Part shown: piece after piece, positions 11,356-23,100 of the stretch
Layout: each line of letters starts with the position of its first letter
How positions within the stretch are numbered: the first letter of the stretch is position 1
Assembly (NCBI RefSeq): GCF_029873635.1
Contig: NC_080428.1
Location: forward strand, 65,813,101-65,877,100
DNA: 64,000 nt
Direction of reading: 5' to 3'
DNA from: Malania oleifera
Lineage: Eukaryota > Streptophyta > Magnoliopsida > Santalales > Ximeniaceae
Position numbers and translations under genes: made by a program
The notes under the pieces: model-generated
Database searches by the model: none
What the model was told of the DNA's origin: nothing
Seen by the model: the letters and a program-made list of their open reading frames with translations, nothing else

Positions 11356-11712
11356 GTGAGACCTAGTACTAACTCCTTGGGATGGATTACCTATGATAAG
11401 ATCAGTTAGATGGTTTCTAACGAATTTCCAAGTTCTATGGAATTCCTAATTTTCTTCTTCAGGTTTCATAGATTCTTCCGGAGGTGATTGCTCTTAATGA
11501 TCATTTTTAATTTTTTGGGAATTTTCATCTTGTTCAACATTTATCTTAAATTGCTCAAGTTCCCTTTCAATTCTCATGGTGGTCACTTGATCATCCAATT
11601 CAATTGTTAATTTGGGTGCGTATGGTTTAGTTTAATAAAAAACAACATGTGTTGACTCTTGAACAGTTTGGGTTCTTTTATTAAATATTCTATAAGCTTT
11701 ACTATTCATTGC
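11356..11712 (-). pseudogene. Integrase-RT linker region (element A), degraded
   Basis: This is the low-complexity linker that lies between integrase and RT in copia polyproteins. Acidic and Gln-rich codons can be read in patches on the minus strand, with stops. No motif of its own is recognisable. Confidence 0.5.
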
Positions 11713-12163
11713 TTACCCTAAGAAAATTTCTTCATCAGATTTTGAGTCAAATTTTTCTAAGTGGTCTCTATCATTTAAAATAAAGCATTTGCATCCAAAA
11801 ACCTTGAAGTGTGAGATGTTTGGTTTTCTACCCTTCCATGTCTCATATGGGGTTTTGCCTATTTTAGATCTAATAATGACACGGTTACTAACATAGCAAG
11901 TTGTACGAACGGCTTTAGCCCAAAAATATTTTGAAAGTTTATGTTCATTAAGCATTGTCCTAGCCATTTCTTGGAGCGTTCGGTTCTTTCTTTCAACTAC
12001 TCCATTTTGTTGTGGAGTTTTAGGTGCGGAGAAGTTGTATGAATAACCATTTTCTCTACAAAAGTCTTCTAATTCTTTGTTTCTAAATTCTCTTCCCTGA
12101 TCACTCCTAATATGGCATTCTTTTTACATTTTGAAATTTTCCACAAAAATGAATAAAAGCATT
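11713..12163 (-). pseudogene. Copia integrase, C-terminal half of core (element A)
   Basis: The second catalytic Asp lies in RSDQGREF and the catalytic Glu in QNGVVERKNRTLQ, followed by MLNEHKLSKYFWAKAV, VSNRVIIRS, KTPYETWKGRKPN and FKVFGCKCF, the standard end of a copia integrase. Together with the Asp in HLDLFGP upstream, the DDE set is complete. Stops near 12100-12160 separate this piece from the first half. Confidence 0.85.
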
Positions 12164-12898
12164 TCAAGTATCACTTTTGTTTGCGAGAAAAATAGCCCAC
12201 GAAAATCTTGAGAAATCATCAACAATAACAAATGCGTACAATTTTCCATTTATGCTTTCAACGTCATGTGGCCCAAATAGATCAAGGTGTATTAATTCTA
12301 AAGGTCTTGATGTGGAAATCATTTTCTTAGTTTTGAAAGATGGTTTACTTTGTTTTCCATATTGGAAAGCATCACACACTTTGTCTTTAATATAGTTGTC
12401 CTTAGGTAAGTCATTCACTAGTTCATTAGAAGACAATCTATGCAATAGATCCATGCTAGCATGACCTAACCTCCTATGCAACCAACTAGTTTCACTTGTT
12501 ACTACCAAACATCTAACATCACAAGAATTAACATCATCAAATCCAATAGTGTAGATGTTTGATTCATGCTTGCCCATTAAGATAATATTTCCATTCAAAT
12601 AAGTTATTAAGCATTGTGTAGATTGAAATAAGACATCCAGTCCTTTATCACATAGCTGACTAACACTTAATAAGTTATGCCTTACTGTATCTACAAGTGC
12701 AACATTATCTATAAAGAGAGATGAGTTACCAATTTTACCTTTACTGATGATTCCGGCATTGTCTTCGAACATCAAGAACCCTTCTTTCTTGTAGGAAAGA
12801 GAAATGAATTTGCTAGCGTCTCCTATCATGTGCCTTGAACACCCGCTGTCAAGGACCCACTTGCTCTTCATCGAAGAGGTCTTCAAGCAAACCTGCAA
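12164..12898 (-). pseudogene. Copia protease, GAG-pre-integrase and integrase N-half (element A)
   Basis: A 244-residue open piece begins with the aspartic protease signature WVLDSGCSRHM, continues with SVSQLCDKGLDVLF, and reaches the zinc-binding pre-integrase region with WLHRRLGHASMDLL. The integrase core starts with LIHLDLFGP and [13 protein letters not shown]. The second Cys of the HHCC finger appears replaced in [10 protein letters not shown], where C..C is usual, so the domain is already damaged. In an active element protease cuts the polyprotein and integrase inserts the cDNA. Confidence 0.88.
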
Positions 12899-12904
12899 AT
12901 AGAG

Positions 12905-13164
12905 TTAAGTGATTTGTTTTGGTGCCCAATTTTCCTTGGGTCCTATGGGGTTAGAGTTCTTGATCACCCAAATGTACTTCTTTTCTTTTCCTCTGTTTCC
13001 TCTAAAAGGACAAGTAAAGCGTACATGACCCTTTTTTTCACAGTATAAGCAAGTTTTATTGGCATGCAAAGGGTTTGGTTTGGGTGCTGGATTTTTGCTT
13101 GGTAATGAGTTTCTTTTGACACATAGATTTTTAAAACTAATTGATTTGGAAGATGAAAACCCAT
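12905..13164 (-). pseudogene. Gag nucleocapsid region with CCHC knuckle (element A)
   Basis: The minus strand encodes CLYCEKKGHVRFTCP, a CX2CX4HX4C RNA-binding zinc knuckle, preceded by a basic, Asn- and Lys-rich stretch. It lies between the coiled-coil Gag part and the protease. Confidence 0.85.
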
Positions 13165-13167
13165 AAC

Positions 13168-13832
13168 CTAAACCTTCTTTAAAAATCCCAAATCTTTGAG
13201 CCCCAAGTAATTTGTCAAAATTCTCATTTCCATTGATAAACTTATAAATAACCTTGCTTTGGTCCTCAATTTTCTTTTCAAAGACAAGTTTTCCTTAACA
13301 CTTTCTTTAATTTGATTTTTCAAATTTTCGATTTTATTTTGGAAAAACTCATGATCTATTTGAGAACTTTCATTAAGGTCTTCAATTTTTGTATTCAAAG
13401 GAGCGATTTCTTCCTTTAAAGCAAAACAAAGACACACTTCCTTTTTCTTGCATTTAGAGTGTGTTTCTTCAAGATGTTTATTTCTTCTTTTAGTTGCAAT
13501 TAATTCATTATAAAGTTTTCTACAAGTTTCTTCTAACTCATCATATAAAGGAAAGTATTCGCCATCAGAATTTACCTCATCTTGCTCATCTTCCATGAAG
13601 CAAAAGTTTGCAACTTCTTCTTCGTTTTCTCCGTCAGTAGAGAGTCCATCAAGCTCGTTCCACTCGGTTGCATTCATGGCCTTATATTTCTTTTTATCCC
13701 CTTGTTGATTGTTGCCCTTTTTGAATTAGGGACATTCAGCTATGCGGTGTCTAGCCTTCTTGCAACTAAAGCACCTTATGCTTGATTCTCCTTTATCCTT
13801 TTGCTTACCAGCCTTAAGATACTAAAAAATAG
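13168..13832 (-). pseudogene. Gag C-terminal half with first CCHC knuckle and coiled coil (element A)
   Basis: From the right, CFSCKKARHRIAEC (about 13735-13780) is a CCHC knuckle, followed by a stop. Then comes a 169-residue open stretch starting MNATEWNELDG, very acidic at first and then rich in Leu, Glu and Lys heptads (LEETCRKLYNELIATKRR, SLKRKLRTKA). Such a coiled coil after the first knuckle is usual in Sirevirus Gag. The right end is cut by the solo LTR at 13833-15983. Confidence 0.8.
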
Positions 13833-15241
13833 AAGCCAGCGGGAACTTAAAACTCACATCAATCTGGCACATTCCATTGAACTGAAGAGCAAGACAGAAG
13901 AAGATGTACATTTTCTATTGTAATTGCATTTGTTTTTATATTCTGGTCTGTAATAATGCATTGCATGCATGATGTCAATGGATAGCTCAGAACGACCATA
14001 GACAAACCCTAGAGACTAGCACTTTACACAGAAACTCATTTCTTAGATAACTAACTGGTTTAAGTTAAAGATTAGGGCTAAAATGAAGTATTACAAAAAC
14101 TTCGGTCGACCGACACCAGATTTTTGGGACAAATTAAAAAGCTAAAAGACTATAAACTGACTTTAGGTCCCAAATTATCACATGAAAAGTCCTCATAATC
14201 TTAGAATCAATTATCATGTGAATAGGGGTGACTTCATAAGAAGAATAGGGCTGAATTGCACAAGTTTGGTGTGTTCAGTCAACCATACCACAACACACAG
14301 AGAACTTCGGTCAACTGAAGTTCTCAAAGGTCAAAAGTTTGACCAGTCGATCGACCAACCAAGACCGAACCTCCCTGGGGTCAACAAGTTGACTCTTCGA
14401 TCGACCGACCAGAAAATGAACGTCAATGCTCTAGTCTACCGAACACCCTCAAGAGAAGCCCCAACCGCCTGGTCGACCAAACCTCCTAGTTCAAAATGAT
14501 TTGGTCGACCGAACCGTGCGGATTAGGGATATCGCTTTCAAATCCTCAAAATGGTCGGCCATCTTCTCAGTTCAATTTTTACCTAGTCGACTGAATTGGG
14601 CATCACGGTCGACCAACCTTTTTGGGTTGCCCAATTTTTTATTGTGTTTAAACGAGATTAAGTTTAATTAAACATCATTAATATTTTTATAAAATGACCT
14701 CCGTGTCCCCAACAGTCATTTTTTCCCCCAAGTCTATATATACCCCTTCATTTGTCTTAATTAGGGTGAGATTAGCAAAATTATTAAGAAAATTTTCTCT
14801 CAAATTTTTATATTCATTTTGGTCATATTCTTTCAATCTTTTTCAAAGTATACTACTCATACTTCCTCTCTCTTTTACATATCTTTGAAAAATCATTTTG
14901 AAAGAGAGCACTTAAAACCTTGAGCATTTATTTTCTTTAAAGCTTATACTCTCACTTGTTCTTTGTTTGTGAAAATTTATTTTGAGAGTTAGCTGCTTGG
15001 ATCTCTCATATTTTTATTGATAAATATCATTGGGAGAAAATTTATATTAGTTATTTTTGAAAGACTTGAGCACACATAACTTGTGCTAGGAAAGTCTTAT
15101 TGCAATTGTGCTTACACTCACACATACTATTTTGTAAGTTCATTTGTAAGCAAACAAAAACCCTAGATTCTCCTGCACTTTGTTTGGGAAAAATATATTT
15201 GGAGAAATATTCTGTTAGGATTTAAATCCTTGAGCATCCAT

Positions 15242-15293
<52 letters not shown>

Positions 15294-15983
15294 AGAATTA
15301 TTTTTAGCAAGAAAATCACCTTCTCACACTGAGCTTATCTTCACATCATACGTGAGTGTATCTTGAGCAGTATTGTTGTACATATCTGCTTAGTGTAAGA
15401 AGCACATTTGATTGTATACAAATTATTCATATATGGTGTATTCCTGAAGTATGGTCAGAAGATGGAGACATGAATAGTCCCGGATTTGCTTAGACCCGAT
15501 TAGGAAAGTTAGGTGCACCATCCTGATAAGGTGTAGGTTAAGGTTAGTCCCGTGAATTGACCTAGTTGTAACCAGTGCCGCTCCACCCATTAAGTAAGCA
15601 TTAGTGAAATCCTTGTGCTGGTGAGCCAAAGCGGGGACGTAGGCACAGTTGGCCGAACCCCAATACCATATCATGTGTCGATTCTCTCTTTGCCTATACT
15701 CTTTATATTTTTGTAATTTAATTTATGCACATGTATGTTTATATTTGAATAGTTATGTGAATGTTGTGCATGCTTTAAATACTGTGAATGATTTGAAAAT
15801 ACTGAGTCTGTTGCATCTGTTTTATATATCTGCTCAGTATTATTCTATTGGGATATTGGAATGTGCTTAGACAGACCCTAGGTTGGGAATTACTGATTGT
15901 GGAATTGAAATCAACCTACGAAATTTTAATTACCTAATTCACGCCCCCCCCCCCCCCCTCTTGGGTATACACCAAAGCTAACA
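13833..15983 (+). mobile_element. Solo LTR of a Sirevirus-type copia family, copy 2, inserted in gag
   Basis: It interrupts the gag of element A: Gag reading stops at about 13832 and resumes at 15984. It contains GGTCGACCGA palindromes (14100-14620), a CTATATATACCCC promoter-like stretch near 14735, a long AT microsatellite (15245-15290), a 15-nt poly-C (15944-15958) and the terminus CACCAAAGCTAACA. It is collinear with 2398-4155. A matching target duplication was not found, and the left end does not start with TG, so the left limit is approximate. No protein is encoded. Confidence 0.65.
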
Positions 15984-16756
15984 AAATCTTCTGATTTTCC
16001 TAGTGATGCAAGCTATTTCTTTATCATTGTCGCTCTCTTCTTCTTCAATAATTTACTTTTTGCTTGCTGTCTTTAAAGCCATATCCGTTGTCTTTTTCGG
16101 CTTTTCTATTTCAGCTATAGCATTCTTCTTCTTGATCTTATAAGTCATGAGAGACCCAATGAGCTCATCAAGAGTGACCTTAGATAGGTCCTATGCTTCT
16201 TCAATTTTCGTAGACTTTGCATGCCATGATTCGAGCAACGAGCGAAGTATTTTCTGCGCATTGTCTTCCATAGAATACTCCTTACCTAGTACTTTCAATC
16301 CATTTGTTATATGTGTAAAATGTGTAAACATGGAAGTAATTGACTCGCCTTCTTCCATTTTAAACATCTCATATTTTTTTAACCAACATATAGATTTTGA
16401 ATTTTTAACCTAAGACGTACCTTTGTACGTTACCTAGAGCTTTTCCCACATTTCCTTTGCGGTGTTGCATCCGCAAATACAATTTTACTCTTCATCATTC
16501 ACAGCACAATAGAGAAAATTTTTTGTTTCGAAATTTAGTTGCATCAACCTTGAGTCGACATCTGATAGCTTCTTAATTGGTATAAGCTCACCTTTGTCAT
16601 CTTTGATACATAATCTCCTTCAGTGAACACATTCCACATTTTAAGGTCATATGATTGGATGCATATTGTCATTCAGTCTTTCCATGACGGGTAGTTGCTT
16701 CCGCTAAACTTTGGTGGACGGTCAACGGATTGTCGTTGGGCAAACACGTCCGCCAT
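15984..16756 (-). pseudogene. Gag N-terminal half (element A)
   Basis: The start reads MADVFAQRQSVDRPPKFSG then NYPSWKD, a typical UBN2-type copia Gag opening, followed by a stop and frame changes. Conserved phrases can still be read in other frames, such as SITSMFTHFTHITNGLKVLG and SLDELIGSLMTYKIKKK. It carries on across the inserted solo LTR into 13832. ATG at 16756-16754 lies 44 bp after the primer-binding site. Confidence 0.8.
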
Positions 16757-16799
16757 TTGATCTCTGTGCTAGATGTTACTCTGAAGGTCTAGAGACTCA

Positions 16800-16812
16800 C
16801 TCTGATACCACT
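16800..16812 (-). promoter_or_regulatory. Primer-binding site of element A (tRNA-iMet type)
   Basis: On the minus strand the 5' LTR end is followed by AG and then TGGTATCAGAG, complementary to the 3' end of initiator methionine tRNA, the usual primer of plant copia elements. Confidence 0.9.
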
Positions 16813-18081
16813 TGTCGACCCTAGTGTGCATCTAGAGGGGGGTGAATAAACATTTTTCATGAACAAGTAAGATTGCTACAAAATAAAAATTTTGGCAAGA
16901 AGCAAGTGAAAAATATCACAATGAAAGAAAAAGCAAATAATCACAACAAATAACAAGATAAGGGGGAGAGAAGCACAACACAGCGATTTAACGTGGTTCG
17001 GCTCCAAGCCTATGTCCACGTCTTAGCACCAAGCCAAGGATTCCCAAATCCACTAAAGAATCTCCTTTCAAGCCGAAGAAGCCTTTACAACGAGGGTACA
17101 TAACCCAGTTGCTCGCCAACCTCAACCCAGTGTTCACCAAGAATCACTTAAATGAAAGCTCACCAAGAACCTTCAATTACACAAGCAACAACAAAGTAAG
17201 GATTACAAGATGATTATCCTACTTGAGCTGATGATACAAATAAAACCTCACACTACTCTCTTTCAACAAATGATATGTAGATAAGAATAAGTAACAAGAA
17301 AGCTTTGAGCAAGTAGAAGACTAGAATGAATGTTTTACTAATTTTCTCAACAACCAATATCCTTCAATCAATGTTCTAAATGAATGCTAAAGGGGTATAT
17401 TTATGGCCAATGAGACGAACTAGCCGTTGGGCATTTATTGAGGCAAGACAATTCAAAGACAAGCTGTTTTAGCGCATTTGTTACAGTCTGCCTCCATACA
17501 AAACCGTCGACCATTTTTTGGGTTTTCCATAAACCGTTGACGATTTTTCTGTAGGACAGCCATATTTTGGCCCAAACCGTCAACGGTTTTTCTGGGCTCT
17601 TCCCAAACCGTCGGCAATTTTCTATAGGCCAGGCCCTTTTCAGAAAACCATCTAAGCACTCGATTTGATCCATTTCCTTTGGGTGCTTAACCATTGTTTA
17701 AACAAAATAAGGACCAAATTTGTGAGTTATTAACATATTAATCTTGTTTAAAACTCGTCCTTAGAAAAGTTTGTTAAGGTATAGGATATCTTGTAAAAGC
17801 ATATTTAAATGCCACAATAGTTACAGGAATATCCTACCTCACACACAACCCACTATACATATAAAACATCATATGGTCTTCGGTTGGTTGTGCCTTGAGT
17901 ATTCCTGTAGGCTTTTGCTCATTGCTTCATCAAGGTTCGTCTTGATCCTTGTGCTTGCTTTAGTATCCACCTGTTTATCTGAACTGAACTTGAGGAAAAT
18001 ATTAGCTAACCTAAGAACCACTAATTGGTTGTTATCACCAAAACAAGCTGGAATGAAGAACCTTAGCCACTAGGGCTAACA
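16813..18081 (-). mobile_element. 5' LTR of element A
   Basis: The 1269-bp repeat has TG...CA ends on both strands (plus-strand TGTCGACCC and GGGCTAACA). It contains four imperfect AAACCGTCGACGGTTT palindromes at 17500-17620, GTGGTTCGGC near 16995 and the CACCCCCCTCTAG tail typical of copia U5. It is collinear with the split 3' LTR. Open frames in it are not genes. Confidence 0.88.
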
Positions 18082-18615
18082 GATATAATGTAAGCAATAT
18101 TTTATTTGATTTTAATAAATAAATTATCATATTTATTATTGCTATGATCAATCATAATAATGAGTTTTTAAAATATGTGTTGTTGTGTGAATTATCTTAA
18201 AATTTTGATCGATTCTAAGATGTCTACGGAAGAAATCTGTTTAGCTGACAGTGCTACAACACATACAATTCTTCGAGATAGAAAATATTTTTATTACTTG
18301 AATATATCTTCAACAAATATTAATACAATATCTGGTTCTACAAATTTGATTGAAAGCTCCGGAAGAGCAAATATAAAGTTACCCAATGGTACTTTATTAC
18401 AAGTTGATGAAGCTTTATATTCCAGTAGATCTAGAAGAAATCTGTTAAACTTTAAAGATTTAAGATTCAATGGATATCACATTGAAACTACAAATGAAGG
18501 CAGTAAATAATTCCTTTATATTACTTCTATTGTTTTTGGGAAGAAACAAATTTTAGAAAAACTGCCAAATTTATCTTCTGGATTGTACTATATAAAGATT
18601 GAAGTAGTTGAATCA
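18082..18615 (+). pseudogene. Protease region of copia element B
   Basis: The frame contains CLADSATTHTIL, a copia aspartic protease site with DSAT, followed by NIKLPNGTLLQVDEALYSS and RRNLLNFKDLRFNGYHIET. A stop at 18508 is followed in the same frame by FLYITSIVFGKKQILEKL. The reading ends at the solo LTR beginning 18616. Everything 5' of this (LTR, gag) is missing, displaced by the insertion of element A. Confidence 0.8.
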
Positions 18616-19917
18616 TGTTAGCCTTAATGACTACATAATCCTAAATGACATATTTTGATGATAACAACTCATTAGTGATTCTAAGTTAAACTAATCTTTG
18701 CACATCAAGTTAAGTACAAGAACAACATAATGATACAGGAGCAAACACATGATTAAGTAAACATTCATGAAGCAAGATCAAAGCTTACTCAAAAGTACCC
18801 AAGCACAACCAACTAAAGCTAATGTAAAGTCACATATGTTTAATGGGATGTGTTTGAGGTAGGAATAATTTGTAACTCTTGTAGTTATGATTCTAACAAG
18901 TATATTTAGCAAGAGTTAAGCAATTGCATATGCATGTTACTATATAGGATACCAACAATTCTTAGAACAAACTTAATAAACTTTAAAATGCATTTTACAT
19001 GAGATATCCTTTAAAATGAATTTGGACAAGTTTTTAAACGATATTAGTATTATAATATCTCATATACTTGATCTCGGTTTAGTTTAAACCATGATTAAGC
19101 AGCCAAAGGAAAGAAACAGTAAAGGCGCTTTGACGGTTTCAGCAATAGGCTAAGATTGATTCTGGCCTATAGGAAACCATCGACAGTTTCAGAAAAACCA
19201 TTGACGGTTTGCTTTAGAAACAGAACTCCAAAAGGGCAAAAAATGGCTAGTTTGCAAAGTGTCTTATTATATTAAATGTCCAACGGCCATAAAACGGCTA
19301 GTTTCCCCCTTTGCCTATAAATACAAGCTACTAGCACTCATTAAATACCTTTGTTAGTTGTTGATTAATTATTGCAAGCATTTAATTCATCATTAATTGC
19401 TCAAATCTCTTTTACTCTTTATTCTTGTGAAAAATGTTTACTAGAGAGAATAGTGTGAGGCTTTGTGTTGTAATCAGCTCAAGAAGAGGTATCTTTTGCA
19501 TCAACCACATTCTTTCCACTTTCGTTTTAATGGAAAAAGGTTCTTGGTGAACCTGGGTTTCTTAGTAAATCGGATCAAAGGGGTTCTTGGTGAACTTCGA
19601 AGATTGGCTCTTGGTGAGTGTGAGGGATTGGTTCCCTAGTTGTAAAGGCTTCTCTGTCTTCAAAGGAGATTGGTTAGTGGATTTTGCAACCCTTGAGTGT
19701 GTCTCAAGGCATAGAAGTAGGCAAGAGGTCGAACCACGTTAAATTATGACATTAAGCTTTTCTTTCTTACCTCCTTTATTTATTGTGTTATTTAGTTTGC
19801 TTATACTATGATTTAAATTTCTTGTACCTTGCCAAGTCCTATCATTTTGTAGAAAAAGCTATTAATCCGCAAAAGAGTCTATTCAACCCCCCTCTAGACA
19901 AGACTCTAGGGACAACA
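18616..19917 (+). mobile_element. Solo LTR (copia) inside element B
   Basis: The 1302-bp segment has ends TGTTAGCC and GGGACAACA, a CCTATAAATAC TATA box near 19316, ACCATCGACAG/ACCATTGACGG palindrome relics at 19130-19220, a GTCGAACCACGTT motif near 19730 and the CAACCCCCCTCTAGAC tail of copia LTRs. Element B's frame (EVVES / HIMPC) resumes straight after it. No exact 5-bp target duplication is visible, so the limits come from frame and termini. Confidence 0.7.
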
Positions 19918-20658
19918 CATATAATGCCTTGCACCAGAAGTGCAATGACCCAAAGTTATTTTCACTTTAGCATGATCGTCTTGGACATCATGGAGATGTA
20001 ATGATGTGAAGAATCATTGAGAATTTACATTATTATCCACTAAAGAACCAGAAGATTCTTTTATCAAATGATTTCACGTGTACTGCTCCCAGTTTCCTAC
20101 TAAGAATTCATGGTGATATATGCGGACCAATACATCCACCATCTGGACCATTTAGATATTTTATGGTCTTAATGGATGTGTCTACTAGATGGTCACATGT
20201 TTCTCTACTACCTACTCATAATATTGCATTTGCTAGATTTCTTTCTCAACTAATTAGATTATGAGCTCATTTTCCTGATTATCCAATTAAATCAATTCGT
20301 TTAGATAATGCTGGTGAATTTACATCCCATGCTTTTGATAACTATTGCATGTCACTTGGAATAGATGTTGAACATCCCATTGCTCATACGCATACACAAA
20401 ATTGTTTAGCTGAAACATTTATTAAGAGACTTCAACTCATTGCTAATCCTATGATTATCATAACCAAATTGCCTTTATCTGTTTGGAGACATGCTATTCT
20501 TCATGCTAAATGTTTAGTTCGTATAAAGGCAACTGCTTACAATAATCTTTCACTCATGCAATTAATTTTTGGACAACAACCTGATATTTCTTATTTAAGA
20601 ACTTTTGATTGTGCAGTATATGTTCTTATTGCCCCTCCTCAAAGAACTAAAATGAGTC
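19918..20658 (+). pseudogene. Pre-integrase and integrase core of copia element B
   Basis: HDRLGHHGDVMM gives the pre-integrase finger, RIHGDICGPIHPPSGPFRYF the first Asp, IRLDNAGEFTSHAF the second Asp, and HTHTQNCLAETFIKRLQ the Glu. Stops at MM*RII and RL*AHF and a deletion of the CXXC part of the finger kill it. The frame breaks at 20658, where the next solo LTR enters, and continues after it. Confidence 0.85.
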
Positions 20659-22300
20659 TGTTAGCCTTGGTGGCTACGCCGTCATTGTTTAAAGTGTTTT
20701 GATGATATTAACATGTATATTGTTCCTAGTGTTTTCATATCTTTGCAGATCATGTTTAGTATAGGTACTCGTACATGAAGTACTAGATCAAAGACAAGTA
20801 TAGGACCGAGTAGACATCAAGAAGGAAAGATCAAATGGACACGTACTCGGAAGGACCCGAGCATGACCAAAGGAAGCTTAATGTAGTCTTATATGTGTTT
20901 GGGGAGTGTTTAAGGTAGTCTATGTTATAACTTTTGTGGGTGTGTTTCTTGCATGATTTCTGAGCAAGAGTTGAGCATTGCATATGCATACTAGGACACT
21001 TGAGTTTATAGGATTGTATTAAAGTTACAAACTCACATTCATGGTTTTCAAAGTTAAATTCAAAGAGTTTGTCAAAAACAATCCTAAACTCAAAATATGT
21101 TTTCAAAGGGACAAGTTTTTAACATCCTAGTCTTAAGAACATTTTTATACTTGGTTCTAATTTTTTCAAAACATGGTTAATGTCCTAAAGCTTTAAGAAA
21201 GTTAAGTATATTTTTGTAAAAGGACATTCTAAGTATATAAGATATCAAATGATCCTTCAAATTGTGTTTTATAAATCAAGATATCTTATATTTGAGGAAA
21301 ATCTCACTTGGACAAGTTTTAATCTTCATTAGACTTTATATATTTTATATACTTTTGTCCAAAAATGTTTTAAGTGATTAAAAGGCTTTTTGGTTGGGTT
21401 TAAAACCTCAATTATGCACCTATCAAATTTCCTGAATACCTTTCGGTATTCGAGGCATAACTTTTGTTAGAAAAATCCAAAAAGGATGAACTTGGTGTCT
21501 ATGGAAAGTTAAGAAAAAATCCTACAACTTTCATGTTGATGACCTTGATGGTTTCAAGAAAACTATGGATGGTTTGCGTTGGGATTTCCGCCCCAACGGC
21601 TATATATGGCTAGTTTGTATAGTTTTTTTTTATTGTTTTAAATGCCCAACAGCCATAAAACGGCTAGTAGCCTATTTTATCCTATAAATACAAGTACAAA
21701 GACATATTTTATGATTGATCTTAATAGTTATACATCATTCCTAAGCATACTTCATTTTTTTTCATATTTCAAGTGCTCAACTTCTCTCTTGCTCTATAAT
21801 CTTTGTGTTGATTCATAACTTTGAGAGAGTTGTGTGAGGTTTTGTATTGTATTAAATATCCACTCATTCAAGAAGCATTTGCTTTGTATTATTCTCATCC
21901 TCTTGTTGTAAAGGGATTGGTTCCCATGTGAAGGTTCTTGGTGAACCTTGCGGCTCTTGGTGAGCAAAGTGTAAAGGCTTCTTCGCCGGTGAAGGAGGTT
22001 CATAATGGATTGAGGAAACCTTGAGTTGGTCTCAAGGCGTGGACGTAGGCTTGGTGCCGAACCACATTAAAAACAACTGTGTTAAGATTTTCCTCCCTTT
22101 TCTTTTATTTATTGTCTTGTGCATGATTTATATTTTGTATATTGTGATATAATTGCTTGTCATCTTGCCAAGACTATTGTTTTGTAGAGAAAATTTTTTA
22201 ATACACAAAAAGAGTCAATCACCCCCCCCCCCCCTCTGACTCTACATTGTATATCCGCTGCGGGGCACACGTATATACTCCCAGGCTGCGACGTCTAACA
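20659..22300 (+). mobile_element. Solo LTR (copia) with GAGTC target duplication, inside element B
   Basis: The segment starts TGTTAGCC and ends GACGTCTAACA. GAGTC at 20654-20658 is repeated exactly at 22301-22305, the 5-bp duplication expected of LTR elements. A CCTATAAATAC TATA box is near 21690, GCCGAACCAC near 22060 and a poly-C tail at about 22221-22233. Integrase reading is restored across it. It has no internal region or primer site, so it arose by LTR-LTR recombination. Confidence 0.88.
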
Positions 22301-23100
22301 GAGTCCTTAACATAAGATTGGTATCTATTTTGGTTTTAATCCCCCTTCTATTATTAGATATCATGAACCTTTAACAGGTGATTTGTTTAAATCATGGTTT
22401 CAAGATTGCCATTTTGATGAAGCAATATTCCCTACATTAGAGGGAGCAAAATCAAAGGCTCAAGCACAACATAAAATCAAATGGAATGCCATAAGTTTAT
22501 CTCATTTAGATTCTCGCACAAATAAAAGTGAACTTTAAGTTCAAAAGATTATACATTTGCAAAGGGTAGCAAATAAATTACCAGATTATTTTGCAAATAC
22601 CAAGGCTATATTAAAATCTCATATACCTGCTGCAAATATTCCAGCATGTATTGATATCCCTTAAGGACAACAACCGGCTAATGAACCAAACCGCAAGTTA
22701 AGCATGAAAGTTCTATTCGTGCAAAAGATAAAACTCACAAAAGGAGAAAATTGGAATACGTAAACACTCTAGAAGATGTTACAGAGATGGGTAATCCATT
22801 CGACATTCACAAACCCGTTTCTATTGAAAATGAAATCCCTATTATGGAACCTCCTAAAGAGGAACCTTCTTAAGAGGAATCTCCTAAAGAAAAAACTCTT
22901 GAAGAGACATCCCTTAAATAGGAACAAGTACTTTGAAATAATAATAAGATCTCAATTCATTACATAGGAGAAATATGGGATATAAATAAAGTTATTGTCA
23001 ACAACACATTTGCATATGCAGTAGCTACTGACATTACTAAAAGTAATGAGGATCCCGAACCTAAATCTGTTAATAAATGTTGATATAGAAGTGATTGGCC
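22301..23100 (+). pseudogene. Integrase C-terminus to RT linker of copia element B
   Basis: Readable phrases are KIGIYFGFNPPSIIRYHEP, GDLFKSWFQDCHFDEAIFP and ISLSHLDSRTNKSEL, then VQKIIHLQRVANKLPDYF. A Lys-Leu repeat near 22830-22900 comes from an imperfect GAGGAA-type repeat. Stops are frequent. Confidence 0.8.

Larger units (their letters stand above)
4156..18081 (-). mobile_element. Sirevirus-type Ty1/copia retrotransposon, degraded and nested (element A)
   Basis: Reading the minus strand from 18081, the order is 5' LTR (16813-18081), initiator-Met primer-binding site (about 16800-16810), gag, two CCHC knuckles, protease, integrase, reverse transcriptase, RNase H, an envelope-like ORF, polypurine tract (about 7438-7453) and 3' LTR (6664-7437 plus 4156-4476). 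Order PR-INT-RT-RH marks Ty1/copia. The long coiled-coil gag, 1.27-kb LTR and extra ORF after RNase H are Sirevirus traits. Insertions at 4477-6663 and 13833-15983 split it. Many stops and frameshifts show it is dead. Its right flank falls inside copia element B. Confidence 0.8.

Noticed and set aside
13833-15988. Target duplication AAATC for the solo LTR in gag
   Set aside because: AAATC follows the right end but no copy is at the left junction; the left border is left approximate.
18611-19922. A 5-bp target duplication for the solo LTR at 18616-19917
   Set aside because: Left flank AATCA and right flank CATAT do not match, so I give the borders only from termini and restored reading.
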